64,000 nt of DNA from Buddleja alternifolia (taxonomy: Eukaryota; Streptophyta; Magnoliopsida; Lamiales; Scrophulariaceae): positions 26,235,022-26,299,021 of the forward strand of contig CM033399.1 in NCBI GenBank assembly GCA_019426215.1. The letters run 5' to 3'. Positions 10,888 through 21,424 of this stretch are shown here, one piece after another. Each line of letters opens with the position of its first letter. Positions within the stretch are counted from its first letter, which is position 1. The position numbers and the translations under genes were made by a program. Under the pieces are notes generated by a model, which did not search any database, was not told the DNA's origin, and was given only the letters and a program-made list of their open reading frames with translations.

Positions 10888-10892
10888 TTTTT

Positions 10893-11010
10893 GCGCGTGG
10901 ATACATTTTTGCTGACATGATTGGGTTAAAAGGACTAAAGTTGCCAATGAAGAAGTTAAAGGACTAAAATTGCCAAGTGTAAAAGTTAAAGGACTGAAAT
11001 TGCTACCCCT
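10893..11010 (-). repeat. Right inner repeat, inverted copy of 3031-3225
   Basis: Units AAAGGACTAAAGTTGCC, AAAGGACTAAAATTGCC and AAAGGACTGAAATTGCT at about 33-bp spacing. They are the reverse complement of the GTCC..GGCAA units on the left side of the virus. Confidence 0.5.
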
Positions 11011-11061
11011 TAATAGATACAAGACCTTTTCACACTTTTTCCACGATTTTATTTTACTATT

Positions 11062-11338
11062 AATTTTATTGAAGGTTGATTTATTTAAGAAAGTTAGAAT
11101 TATATCAATCTTAGGGTCAAATTATACTAAAATTTAATTGCAGAGGGCCAAAGTACTATAGATTATAATAGAAGATGGAAAGTGAATTTATGATTTTATA
11201 TAAATCAAGGGCATATTTGTCCATCAATATATTCAGAGGTGTTTGAAGGAATTTTTGGCAAATGAATGGGGTGATTGAGGATCTTGATTGTACAAGTAGT
11301 ATTTGATATAGTACAGGGGCCAAAAATATTTTTACCCT
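11062..11338 (-). repeat. Right outer inverted repeat
   Basis: Reverse complement of 2131-2352 with substitutions. Matched blocks include GGGTCAAATTATA, GGGCCAAAGTA, TGGAAAGTGAATTTAT and GGTGTTTGAAGG, ending in GGGGCCAAAAATATTTTTACCCT. The two outer copies enclose 9.2 kb. Confidence 0.55.
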
Positions 11339-11566
11339 ATAATTTTTTTCTTTCCAAGGAACTGATATCCATATATCTTTAAATTATCATAAATATCAAC
11401 AGACTGGTATTTATCATAAATATCAACAACCATCAATAATTGTAACAATCAACAATAAATCGATCATTAAACTAGTAAATAAATAACTATCACATAATTA
11501 TTATGAAAATAGGACGCAAATTTTGGAGGGCTTTGAACCCAAACTTCATCATTTTGCGTTCTCAAC
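11339..11566. other. Non-coding flank
   Basis: AT-rich with short direct repeats (TATCATAAATATCAACA twice, 11384-11420). No gene seen. Confidence 0.3.
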
Positions 11567-12128
11567 TTTAATGCTTGAGACTCTCTCCTCATCTCTCTCT
11601 AAACACTAGCCTTCTTTTTCTTCTATATCCCTCCGCCGGCGATGACTTGGTAAAACAGTCGTCTTCTTCACCACTGTTACCACCACCATCGTCGGCGGGT
11701 TGGGTTGGAGCACCCTTCTTCAACTTGTACATCACATCTTCAAATCTGACGAGACGACTATGGATCTAACGAGACAGAGACAGATCTGACGAGATGAAGA
11801 CAGGTGATGCATAAGTATTTATATAGCGTTTTAGATTTTTTGCTTAGTATTTTACTTTTTCTCTCGTATGAGAGTTTGCTTTCTCTCTTGAATGAAAGTT
11901 TTATCTCTCCTTGAATAGGAGTTGCACAAAAAATTTCTTGTGTTCGGTTGTGAGTTTTTAAGATTTGTTATCTTCAAGAACTTGATAGTTAGTGTTTCAA
12001 ATGTTCTTACTACATCGTTCAGTCGATATGAATTGTATTGTTCCAAGCGTTGTAAACTTTTGATTGAATGATATATAAGACCGATTTTTCTTAAAAAAAA
12101 AAAAAAAAAAAAAATTTACTGCTTGAGA
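11567..12128 (+). mobile_element. Retroposed transcript (processed pseudogene or SINE-like) with poly(A) and target duplication
   Basis: A 534-bp insert (11581-12114) ends in 22 consecutive A residues (12093-12114). It is flanked by TTTAATGCTTGAGA (11567-11580) and TTTACTGCTTGAGA (12115-12128), a 14-bp duplication with one mismatch placed directly after the tail. This is the signature of LINE-driven retroposition. The 5' part is CT-rich like a plant 5' UTR and holds a short frame to 11769 whose Met lies in the flank, so it is not a native start. The 3' half resembles a 3' UTR. No RNA polymerase III A/B boxes are obvious. The source gene is not recognised. Confidence 0.65.
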
Positions 12129-12740
12129 GTTATGTTTCATTAACGTTAAGAAATTGGTTTTAAATTGCGTCTTTTCATAGACCATATAGTACATATAACA
12201 CAAAATGGTACTAATTTCACGAGTATATATGCTTTAGAACTCTAGGGTAAATTCTAATTTATCAATAGAATAGTTCTATTGATTTAGATTCAATCAAATT
12301 TATTTAAGTTAGAATTTTCACATTTCGCCATGCCTTCTAATTTTGCTCCATTCCGCACATAAATAGAATTGATTTCACGCGAACAGTTTCTTGATCGTGA
12401 AAAGATATTCGATTTGCAATTCAATTTAATTATTATAACAAGTGTGATGTATCAATAATCTTATTCATTTTATTCATTTGTATTTGGTTTCAACCAAAAC
12501 TTGATTTAAGCTTGATTTTTCTCCCATTTTGCCATGTCTACTAATTCTGCTCCATTTCACTCCTAGAAGTATAAACTAGTTGTTTTGTATCAAATTTGAA
12601 CCTCAAACTTAATTTTTAGTGTATCAATGTATCAAACTTGATATTTCCTACCAAATTTAAATATAGGAAGAAAGAATATTTGCATTAACCTCCTCTATAT
12701 ATTTTTTTCTTTTGGCATATACTTCGATAAGGTTTCAATT
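12129..12740. other. Non-coding interval with a degenerate duplication
   Basis: No gene. A loose direct repeat: TTCGCCATGCCTTCTAATTT followed by TGCTCCATT near 12325-12355, and TTTGCCATGTCTACTAATTC followed by TGCTCCATT near 12526-12556, about 200 bases apart. Confidence 0.3.
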
Positions 12741-12742
12741 TT

Positions 12743-13935
12743 TTATGGCTAAATTACATTTTGGGATCTAAAGGATCATATACGGTTTTTTCGAATAAAG
12801 AAGTGGCACATTGAGAATTTGAGTACTTTTCAGGAAGAAATTTGGTAATTTGAGTCTAAATTACGGCAAGAAATTCAAAATTGGCGGAAAAGTGTCTACG
12901 CGGCATCCAAGTTAGAGGATTTTTATTTTTGAAGGAAAAATTGCCTACGTGGCACCAAAATTTGGAGGGAAATGAGGAAAAAGTCAAAATTACCCTCAAT
13001 TCTGATGTGAAGAGAAAATAAAAAAAATCCACAAAATCAGAAAATATTGAAATTGTATTTTTCAAACTAATTTCTAGTTCTAAGCAAATTATTGTTTAAT
13101 AAAAAGATAGAAAAATTTAATATTTAGACAAATAAAGATATAGTTATAAAAATATTTAAAAACATATCAACAACATTAAAGAAATTTTAAAAATTAGAAA
13201 AATAATATAAATTATATCTTAAACTAATTCTTAGTTTAAATAAAATTACTTCTAATGGAGAAATAAACTTTACATTGAAAAAAAATAAAATAATTAAAAA
13301 TTCAGGAAAATTGAATAAGGTAAACAATTATGAAATCACTAATTTTTTATAATTTCATAATTTTTATAATTATGAAATCACTAATTGTTTAAGTAACAAC
13401 AACAGCTTCTTCTTCTTCCGCCATGGCTGTTCTTGAGGAGAAATCATCATCATCATCAGTAACAACACATAATTGACGATGATGATGATGAGTTGACGAT
13501 GATGATGAATCGATCTTGATGATTAATTCCGTTTTATGATGAATAATGTAATTGTAATTGGAAAGATTTAGGTTATTCGAACTGATCGAATTGTTCTGTG
13601 AACTGATCGCGTTAATGAGATGATGAATAATGTAATTGTAATTGTTGTAATTGTAATTGGAAAGATTTATTATAATTGGATAGAAAAAATTAATTGGGGA
13701 TAAAAGAATCTATTATAGATTAATGAGTGGATTTGATTTTGATCCTGCATAAGTTGGTTGGATTTCATTGACTAAAATGTCCCTGCATCATTAAAAATAA
13801 TTATACAAACTGAAAAAGGTAGTTAAATCTGGACCTTGGGATCAAATGGTATCAATGGTGTATATTAGGTTTTAGATCTTATTTAAAGTACAGGGATGTA
13901 TTTGATTCATACCTTATATATATATATAATATATA
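12743..13935 (+). repeat. Non-coding repeat, copy A
   Basis: About 1.2 kb, related over its length to copy B (15060-17450). Shared blocks in the same order: GTGGCAC.TTG.GAATTTGAGTAC with GAAATTTGG.AAT, the unit ATTATGAAATCACTAATTG followed by TTTAAGTAACAACAA (13372-13405), and an end with ATGG..TC.(A)GTGGTGTA.ATT and GATCTTAT. Copy A carries (ATC/GAT)n triplet tracts at 13444-13510 and AATGTAATTGTAATTG repeats. It has no ORF of note. The class is unknown; it could be a Helitron- or MULE-derived non-autonomous element. Confidence 0.45.
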
Positions 13936-15059
13936 AAGTTATTTTTGTTCTACTAATGCCCCTCATGTAAAGCTACAAATTATACCACGCACTTGGAATA
14001 AATTTCATTTTCAGCTATTCCGTATTTTGCTGCCTTATTCATTCGCAATGCCTCTACTACGTTTTTTTTGATAATTTTGTGGAATGCCTTTACAAATGGC
14101 ATAAACGAGAGAGAAATACAAAAAGATGAAAGAAGAAAAGAAAGCAACGACACTGCCTCCATTATTGGGATATCATAACAACTTTAAGTTTCTGGTCAAT
14201 TGATAGCATATATCTCTTTTCAAAAACATATATACGTGGTTCATATTTCCAAGGAAGAGTCGACTGCACACTGTATTTATTTTGGCATGATTTCTTTTCT
14301 ATTTTATTGTTATTTAAAGATTCGAGAAAAGGTGTAATATAATCAGAATATATGTGGAATGTCAATAAGCCGTATTATTTTAATTAAACTCTTTTCTAGT
14401 GCAAAACATAAATAAATAAAATATTTGAAATTTCCTTGAACTTTGGTTTTTAATATTTACGTCCACCTCCCTGAATGTTTTTTATTTGTTTTAGATACCT
14501 CTATATCAACATTTTTTGATCAATAATATAATAAAGTTTTATCAAAAATCAAATAAATTCACCTATGTACTAATGAAAAAGCACAACTCCTGCAACAAAT
14601 ATTATAAACAAGGAGATGAATCCAAAGTATAAACATTTAGGTCTATTTAATGATATAAGTTGTATGAACTAATTAATACTAAGTCTTAATTTCATATATA
14701 TATATATTATAAAATGGTCCACAACATGGAATTATTTCACAGTTATTTCTTGTTACATATATACATAAACTAAAATAGACATCAGAAGTTACACTTTTGT
14801 CCTCTCATTTTCAGAATGCATCTCAAAATATCCTTTCAGTTTAGCATTTTCAAATTTATGCATTGATTTTAAAGTTAATCTATACTCTTCTTAATAGTAT
14901 TTAAACGTTGAACTTCTTGATCTTATACTTTCTCTCCAGGAATACATTATTAAAAATAAATGAAACTTGTTTTTTTAAATGTCTATGTTTTTATGGTATG
15001 TGTACGAGTGCATTTCTGTTTTCAAACAAAATTTTGTTAAAATCTTTCTACAAAAAAAT
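13936..15059. other. AT-rich interval, no gene seen
   Basis: Short minus-strand frames (13980-14162 and 14162-14365) show no domain and sit in low-complexity sequence. A TA microsatellite lies at about 14695-14708. I see no promoter, exon chain or element ends. Confidence 0.3.
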
Positions 15060-16075
15060 TTGAGGAAATATTAATGTATGTATTTGTCCAAAACAAGCCA
15101 AACTGTATATGTTTTTTCTAAACAAAATAGTGGCACGTTGGGAATTTGAGTACATTCCGATAAGAAATTTGGCAATATGAGTACAAATTACTCCGGAAAA
15201 TCCAAATTTGGCCGAAAATAGTCATTTGGTAGGATGAGTGACTAGAATTTGAAGATTTTTTCAAATGGCGGAAAAATTAACATTTAATTTGAGAATTTTT
15301 GCATGTGGAGGGAAAATCGACTTTTAATTTAGGGATTTAACTCAAATTTTAATTTTTATTTGTGTTCTTTTTATTTGTTTAAGGTTTTCAAACTTTTTGG
15401 ATATTATAAATATTTTTTTTATAATTCATATATCTATATTTAATATTATAGTTAAAAAAATATTTTAACTCAAAAAGTTGTTATATTACACGCATACCAT
15501 TCGAACTCAATTAATTCTTTACTTAATATTTTGACTTCTACTAATTTTTTCTGATTTGTTGAAAAAACTTAATTTTGTTTACTTTCTTTCTTTTTATTTT
15601 CCATATTTTTGACTTTTTCTGGTTATTTACTAATTTCACAAAATTATTTTAATTTATTTTTCTAGCTTTATTTTATTTTATTTTATTTCTAATTTGTGTT
15701 TTATTTTCTTTCTTTCTTTTTCTTTTTCTATATTTTTCAAAAATTTTTTTTGATTATTTACCAATTTCTAGAAATTATTTTAATTTTTTTCTAGCTTTAT
15801 TTTTTATTTTATTTATGATTTTAATTTTTTTTATTAATTTATTTGTGTCAATTATTTAAATTTAAGAACTAGTTTAAGATATGATTTTTAATTTCTTATA
15901 ATTATTTAAATTTTAAAATTTTTTATCATTTTTTATTTTTTTTCTTATTATTCTCTGAGTTTTTTTAGAATTTTCCAAAAACTTATTATTTTCTAATTAT
16001 ATTTTATATTATGAATTTTTATAATTTTTTTCTGAATATTCTTAATTATGAAATCACTAATTGTTTAAGTAACAA

Positions 16076-16290
16076 CAATTATACAGTATGAATACATCAT
16101 TATACAGTATCTTATAAACAACTATACAGTATGTTATAACACATTATACAGTATCTTATAATCCGTTATATAGTGTGTGTTTATACATCATATAGTTCCA
16201 ATCTTATAAATCATTATATAGTAGCTTATAAACGATTATACAGTAAATACATTGGTGATATACAGTGTGTTCTTAGTTTATTATACATGC
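16076..16290 (+). repeat. Satellite-like array, ATTATACAGTATCTTATAA units, forward
   Basis: About nine degenerate units at 21-25-bp spacing, core ATTATACAGTA followed by CTTATAA or a variant. The reverse complement of the same unit forms the array at 16625-16930. Confidence 0.6.
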
Positions 16291-16455
16291 TTTTAAGAAC
16301 AGACGTGTGTTGATAAAATTATGCAGGTTTGATTCACATCAACCTTTACACATATAGGTATGAATAGTACCGCAACATCCAAAAAGAAAAGAAAAGGGAT
16401 CAAGAAGTTTTCATCAGCCTGCTATAATGAAGAAATGAAGAAAAAGACGTAAAAA
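16284..16455 (+). repeat. Direct repeat, copy 1 of a ~170-bp segment
   Basis: Begins TTATACATGCTTTTAAGAAC and runs through TTTACACATATAGGTATGAA, AAAAAGAAAAGAAAAGGGAT and AAGAAATGAAGAAAAAGACG. It is nearly repeated at 16921-17092 with scattered substitutions and a few indels. Confidence 0.65.
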
Positions 16456-16624
16456 ATCCAAACGTAAAAAGTAGGAAACAAATGAAATATTTACATGTCC
16501 TGCCAAAGAAAAAAAAATTGGAAGAATTTGAAGAGTAAACAAAAACTTATAAAAAATGAACACATTTCCTTAATAAATGCAGAGATAAGCTTTTCAATCA
16601 TTTTCAGAAATCTTGTTTTGATTT

Positions 16625-16930
16625 CAAACCATTATACACGCATTGTATAATTAGTTATAAGTTACTGTATAATGTGTTACAATCTACTGTATAGTGTTTT
16701 ATAAGATACTGTATAATAGTTTGAAATCACTAATTATATGTTACTAATTACACAATGTATATTACCATTGTATTTACTGTATATTTATTTATTAGCTATT
16801 GTATAATAGATTAATTAGCTATTGTATAATGTTTATTAGCTATTGTATTCACTGTATAATGAGTTATATCATACTGTATATTGGTTTATATAATACTGTA
16901 TACTGAGTTATAAGATACTGTTATACATGC
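16625..16930 (-). repeat. Satellite-like array, inverted orientation
   Basis: Units TACTGTATAATG followed by GTTATAAGA or variants, the reverse complement of the 16076-16290 unit, about a dozen degenerate copies. With the forward array it can form a long imperfect hairpin. Confidence 0.6.
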
Positions 16931-17092
16931 TTTTAAGAACAGCTGTTGATAAAATTATGCAGGCCTGATTCACATCAACCTTTACACATATAGGTATGAA
17001 AAGTACCACAACATCCAAAAAGAAAAGAAAAGGGATGAAGAAGTTTTCATCAACCTGCTATAAAGAAGAAATGAAGAAAAAGACGTTAAAAA
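16921..17092 (+). repeat. Direct repeat, copy 2 of the ~170-bp segment
   Basis: Second copy of 16284-16455. Each copy follows one arm of the inverted satellite array, so array plus segment looks like a duplicated module in which one array is flipped. Confidence 0.65.
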
Positions 17093-17489
17093 GGGTTTAG
17101 CTTATTCTAATTTCGTCTCTGTTTTTTCTTTTTCTCCTTTTTCGTGATTTTTTCTGTGATTTTGCAATTTATAATTTGATTGAGTTAATTTTGGCAACAA
17201 GTTGAGAGATTGTAGGGGAGATTTTGTGCGATTCAATTTGAGAGATTTTAGGGCAGACTTTTTCCCGTTTATTTTGGTAGGTGGATACTGCATAATGAGG
17301 TCAGATGACTATTATACCCCTAACCCAATTAGAATCAGTTTTTCCGCCTGTTTTTTGCTTGCTTTTTGGACTATTGGATTTAATGGATCCAGTGGTGTAG
17401 ATTGAGTCTTATATCTTATCTAATATAGGGTGTGTATTAGATCTTGACCCTATATATATATATATATAGATATAATATATATCTTATCT

Positions 17490-18014
17490 AATATTAGGTC
17501 TTTGGGCCAAGCTAGTAGTCCAACACTTTACGGGCCTAAGCCCAATGACATCATGGGCTCAGATCCTTTTAGAAGACATTATATTCAAATCTGTTCAGCT
17601 GGAGGTTCGGCCAGCCCTGACCTGCACAGGTGGAACATTCTATATAACGCAAGCCTGGAGTGAGATCAGACAAGAATCAATTAGATCCATATATGGACTT
17701 GCGGAGATCATGCCAGCATATTTACTAATTATACCATAAAAGATATAGCTCAAGATGAAAAGATCATGATTTATTTTACTTTCCAATTTATATTTAGGAT
17801 AGTTGACTTACATTTTTTACCTACCCCATCACGAACTTGTATATATATCAACTCCAATCACTAATGAAGGATCAAAATCTTTTACCCCGTGGACATAGGT
17901 CACATTGCGACCAAACCATGTATATCTTGTGTCCATTTTACTATTATTTCGTGCTTTATACTACATTCTTATATAATATATCACATATTATCATTGGTGT
18001 GTTTCCCATACACA
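17490..18014 (+). repeat. 5' LTR of the Ty3-gypsy (Tat-like) element
   Basis: The right end is fixed by the primer site that follows (..CCCATACACA at 18014). The left end is uncertain and lies near 17490, after the TA-rich tail of copy B. Candidate TATA boxes are CTATATAA near 17640 and TATATATA near 17843. The 3' LTR is outside the window, so the pair cannot be compared. Confidence 0.45.
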
Positions 18015-18015
18015 T

Positions 18016-18036
18016 CAATTGGCGCTGTCTGGGGAA
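18016..18036 (+). other. Primer binding site of the gypsy element
   Basis: ATTGGCGCTGTCTGGGGAAG directly after the LTR end. Plant Tat/Athila-group gypsy elements typically read TTGGCGCCGTCTG.GGGAA here. It fixes the strand and the LTR boundary. Confidence 0.65.
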
Positions 18037-18124
18037 GTTCTGAGCAAAATAAGACATGAGGTAAATTTATTTTTCGCAAATTTTTTTTCTTTCACGTTAA
18101 CATTTTGTAATAGCAGAGGAGGAT

Positions 18125-19850
18125 ATGTTGGGGGTGGAAAATCTGATCGAAAATGGTGGAAATAAGAATAAAGCGATGTTGTGCCTATCTGGGGTCAAAC
18201 AGGCCACTCCTACAACATCGGCCAACCTGGTGAGGCGATTAACGGATGACCTGCAGAACCCAGGAATGGACAATTCTCCATGAGAGCAAACAAACGGGAA
18301 GGAAGCTTCTCCTCAAAGCGTGCTAGACTTGGAACAATTCATGGGAAGAATATAAAGTGTCATTGACAAAGTTGTCAATAAGATAGTAAATTCTAAACTT
18401 GCAGGTGTGCCCGATCTGGCACAAAAAGAGGATGTGGCGTCTCCCCTTCCAAGGGGAAGAACCAAAGTTGGAAATGTGGAGATTGGGAGTAATGGTAATG
18501 TTACTCTTGATGGAAATTTAGGCAAGTAAGTGGAACGACCTGAGTACCTAGAGCAAGATGGATGAAAGAGTGACAACGTGCCTCCAAAAAAGTGCTTAGC
18601 TCCAGAGGGACGCTACATGCACCGCCAAGACCTAAAAGAGGAAGATCTGGAAGGTTGGGTCCCCCAACCTAATTTGCGTAAGGAACAACTGCATGAGGAT
18701 AAGTCACATCTCCAGATGCAGCACTAACGTAACAACATGTCTGGAAAGGACAACATGCAGAAACGACAAGCACGAGTCTGCACCAAGCATGATAAGGATC
18801 TCGAGGATGATTCTAGTAGTTACGTGTCTGCCCGATCTGGGTGGGTAGATCATGGCATGAAAGAAAAAAGCAAAAGCAAGACTTCAACAAATGGAGGAAA
18901 GAGCAAGACGGCTGGAAGAGCTGGAGTGCAAAGCAACAGGGGGGAGGACCTCGGCAGGTCGATGCATTCCATTTAAGGATTCCATTGCAAATGAGGAGCT
19001 TCCAAGAGATTTCGGGGTCAGGTCTATTTTACTCTGCGATGGAACTACGGATCCGTAAGACCATTTATATACTTTTCAAAATTATGCTTTGCTACACAGG
19101 TACTCCGATGCTATCAAATGCAGGGTGTTCTTATGTACTTTGGCCAAATCTGCACAACAGTGGTTCAACCAACTCCCGGAGAGATCCATCTTTCTTGGAG
19201 TTTAGCTCAAGCAAGCGCTTTCACTACAGGGTGAAAGGAAGGAGACCTTTTCAAGTCATTAACCAAGAGGCCTGCCCGGAGTTTCGACGAATTGCTCACC
19301 AGAGCTAAAAAATATGTCAACCTGGAGGACGCTCACATGATGAGAAAGGCTGAACAAAAGAAAGAAAAGCAAGATGATGGCAACAAGAGCAGCTCGCTTA
19401 AAGAAGAAAGATATGCTTGGGCTCCCAGTTCGACCTATATACCCTCACTTGCTCCAACCCATGAGGGGAAATTGGAGTGACCATTTGATGGTTGTGGAGG
19501 TCAAGAATCTGATCCAATGGCCGAAGGTGCAGACCAAGAACCCAAGAATCCCCCGAGTGCACTTTTTTTCAAATACCACCGCGAGTATGGACATGATACA
19601 GATGAATGCCCACAACTGATCGATGAGATCCAACGACTAGCCAAAATGGGCTACCTAAAGAAATATGTGATAGATACTCATAATGCAAGCAATTCAACCC
19701 CAGCTCGAGGGGGTAATACCTGGAGAGGTCGAGGTAGAGGATGGCGAGGGGAAAGAACCGGATCTAAAGGTAGAGGAAATTTTCCTCAGCAAATTAACAA
19801 GGCACCAACTCAAGAGGCAACACCGATAGAAGTCAACAACAATAATTGAG
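18125..19850 (+). pseudogene. Gag of the Tat-like gypsy element, frameshifted
   Basis: A likely start is ATGTTGGGGGTGGAA at 18125. The frame is soon broken, and the gag is spread over 18737-18976, 18841-19308 and 19517-19849. The core gag motif AKSAQQWFNQLPERSI lies near 19145, and a zinc-knuckle-like block KYHREYGHDTDECPQLIDEI at about 19580-19640. Tat gags normally read C.(F/Y)H...GHDTEDC there; the first Cys is replaced by Phe. A Gly/Arg-rich tail (RGGNTWRGRGRGWRG) follows. At least three frame changes make it non-functional. Confidence 0.7.
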
Positions 19851-19854
19851 CGAC

Positions 19855-20244
19855 TATTCATATCATCTCAAGAGGTCTAGCAACAGGCGAATTGAGAAGA
19901 TACCTAAAGAAACAAGAAAGAGTCTTAGAAGCTCAACCTGCATTATTTACAAATGTTAGCAAGGCTCGACCTAGGCAGGAAATACAGTTCGGACTTGAAG
20001 ATGCCCAAGCTGTGCAGACACCTCACAGTGACGCATTTGTAATAACTTCCGTTATAGCAAATGATGATGTCCAAAGGATCTTCGTGGATACCAGAAGCTC
20101 AGTAGATATTCTATTCTACTAAGCATTCGAACTGATAAATCTACGAGTTGGCAAAATGGAGGTCGTGCGGACTGCGTTGTTTGGTTTTTCAGGGGAAGCG
20201 GTACAACCTATGGCATTATTACACTACCCCTCTCCCTAGGAGCA
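19855..20244 (+). pseudogene. Aspartic protease of the gypsy element, cut by the copia-1 junction
   Basis: Contains FVDTRSSVDILFY, the Tat protease active-site block, with Arg in place of the usual Gly after Asp-Thr, and a stop just after it. The frame resumes through TALFGFSGEAVQPM and, one frame over, IITLPLSLGA, which is usual for this region, and stops being gypsy at 20244. The part linking protease to RT is missing on the other side of copia-1, so sequence was lost at the junction. Confidence 0.7.
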
Positions 20245-21324
20245 TTAAATGTGAAAAGCTATTGTGACTTATGGACAAGCCACCTTTTGACTAGACTGTC
20301 AATATTCAGAGTTCAAAACCTGCTTCTATCCAATCGGAACCAACAGATTTTCAGGAATGTCAGAAAAAGGTCTATTTCACGCGATGGGTGAGAGACACGC
20401 TTCTGCATGTGTCCAACGGACAATTCCCGAGAAATCTCTATAAATAGTACCTCTCAGTAAACCCTAAAAAAAAAAAACTTAATGCACATAAAACTAAAAT
20501 TTTGCTGAAATTACTTGAGAGAAAAGTCTACAATTTTTCATGGCCAAAATTCCTCAAAGCTTTTCTATACATTCCAAGACAGTAAAAATATCTCAAATCT
20601 TCACAGAAGAACCTTACATTATTACTGAGATATTTCAAGTTGTTTAAACTTTCCCAAAATCAAACAAACTATTAGAAAACCCCATCCAAGCCCCTAAATC
20701 TGTGTGAAGTCGAAGTTGGATACTTGCATTATTTCTGGGTGAAAGAAGCAAGAGGATAGAAGTGTCTTGTAGCAGAAATTTGTGTGACCAAGGAGTTCAA
20801 GTCATCAATATCCATCTCTCCCTATTGTGTAGAAGTTTTTGTGTGATTCTTCGAGAATCATTTTAGTGGATTGCCTCCAAGTGTTCAAGGAGAAGAAGGA
20901 CGTAGTTGGGATTACACAACCCAACGAACCTTTCAAGCTTTGTGTTCTTTAGTTTACAGTCATTCTATTATTGTCATATCATTGCATAATCGGTTAAGTA
21001 AACACATTGATAAAATCATTTAAAGCTAAGCAACTAAAGAAAAACTTTGTGACGCTAAAATCTTCAAAAGGAAGACATAAAATTATTCCGCCGTGCTAAC
21101 CCTGATTAAAGAACTGAACGCTTAAACCTACCTAGTTATTGTATTCAAATTTTGAGTCTAAGTTAACTTTATCAAAACAGTCTTCAAGTAGACGCTCAGC
21201 CAAGCGCCTACATTTCAAGAATCCAAACTCAATTTTAATACGAAAATTTTTGAAGTCGAAAAAGACTTTAGGGTCTATTCAACCCCTCCTTCTAGACCCT
21301 TTTGTATGCCACTTGGGACCAACA
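20240..21324 (+). repeat. Copia-1 5' LTR, lacking its first ~450 bp
   Basis: Aligns with 61190-62275 of the right LTR with roughly 5% differences by eye. The first 448 bp of the LTR (60742-61189 in the right copy) are missing. TATA box TATAAATA is at 20439-20446 in CTCTATAAATAGTACC. The LTR ends in ACCAACA. Confidence 0.85.
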
Positions 21325-21326
21325 AG

Positions 21327-21338
21327 TGTTATCAGAGC
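21327..21338 (+). other. Copia-1 tRNA-iMet primer binding site
   Basis: TGTTATCAGAGC, two bases after the LTR end; the consensus is TGGTATCAGAGC, with one G to T change. Confidence 0.75.
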
Positions 21339-21424
21339 GGTTAAAGTTGAAGTTTTAGAATTTCCAAGCATAACTGCTTGTTTAGATCCTATTTTAAACA
21401 TCTAGTTGCCTTTTAAAATTTATC

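Larger units (their letters stand above)
3240..10890 (-). mobile_element. Endogenous caulimovirid (pararetrovirus) copy, degenerate
   Basis: About 7.65 kb read on the minus strand, close to a full caulimovirid genome. Order from the tRNA primer site: 111-codon coiled-coil ORF, capsid with zinc knuckle, movement protein, protease-RT-RNase H, transactivator-like ORF, then promoter and poly(A) signal. There are no LTRs and no integrase, as expected for a pararetrovirus that enters the genome by illegitimate recombination. Capsid upstream of movement protein, a separate PR-RT-RH unit and a downstream transactivator are known from cavemoviruses and solendoviruses; Caulimovirus and Petuvirus have MP first. 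Every coding region has stops and frameshifts, so the copy is a fossil. The outer limits are inferred from the primer site and the flanking repeats. Genus placement is by gene order only. Confidence 0.8.
15060..17450 (+). repeat. Non-coding repeat, copy B, enlarged relative of copy A
   Basis: Starts with the same blocks as copy A and ends in a related tail (GTGGTGTAGATTGAGTCTTATATCTTATC) followed by a TA microsatellite. Its interior is T-rich (15340-16040) and then holds satellite-like arrays and two copies of a ~170-bp segment that copy A lacks. The longest frames here are under 70 codons and show no domain. Confidence 0.45.

Noticed and set aside
11575..11769. 64-codon plus-strand frame as a gene of its own
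   Set aside because: Its first codon lies in the target duplication of the retroposed insert, so the frame was created by the insertion; Ser/Pro/Leu-rich with no domain.
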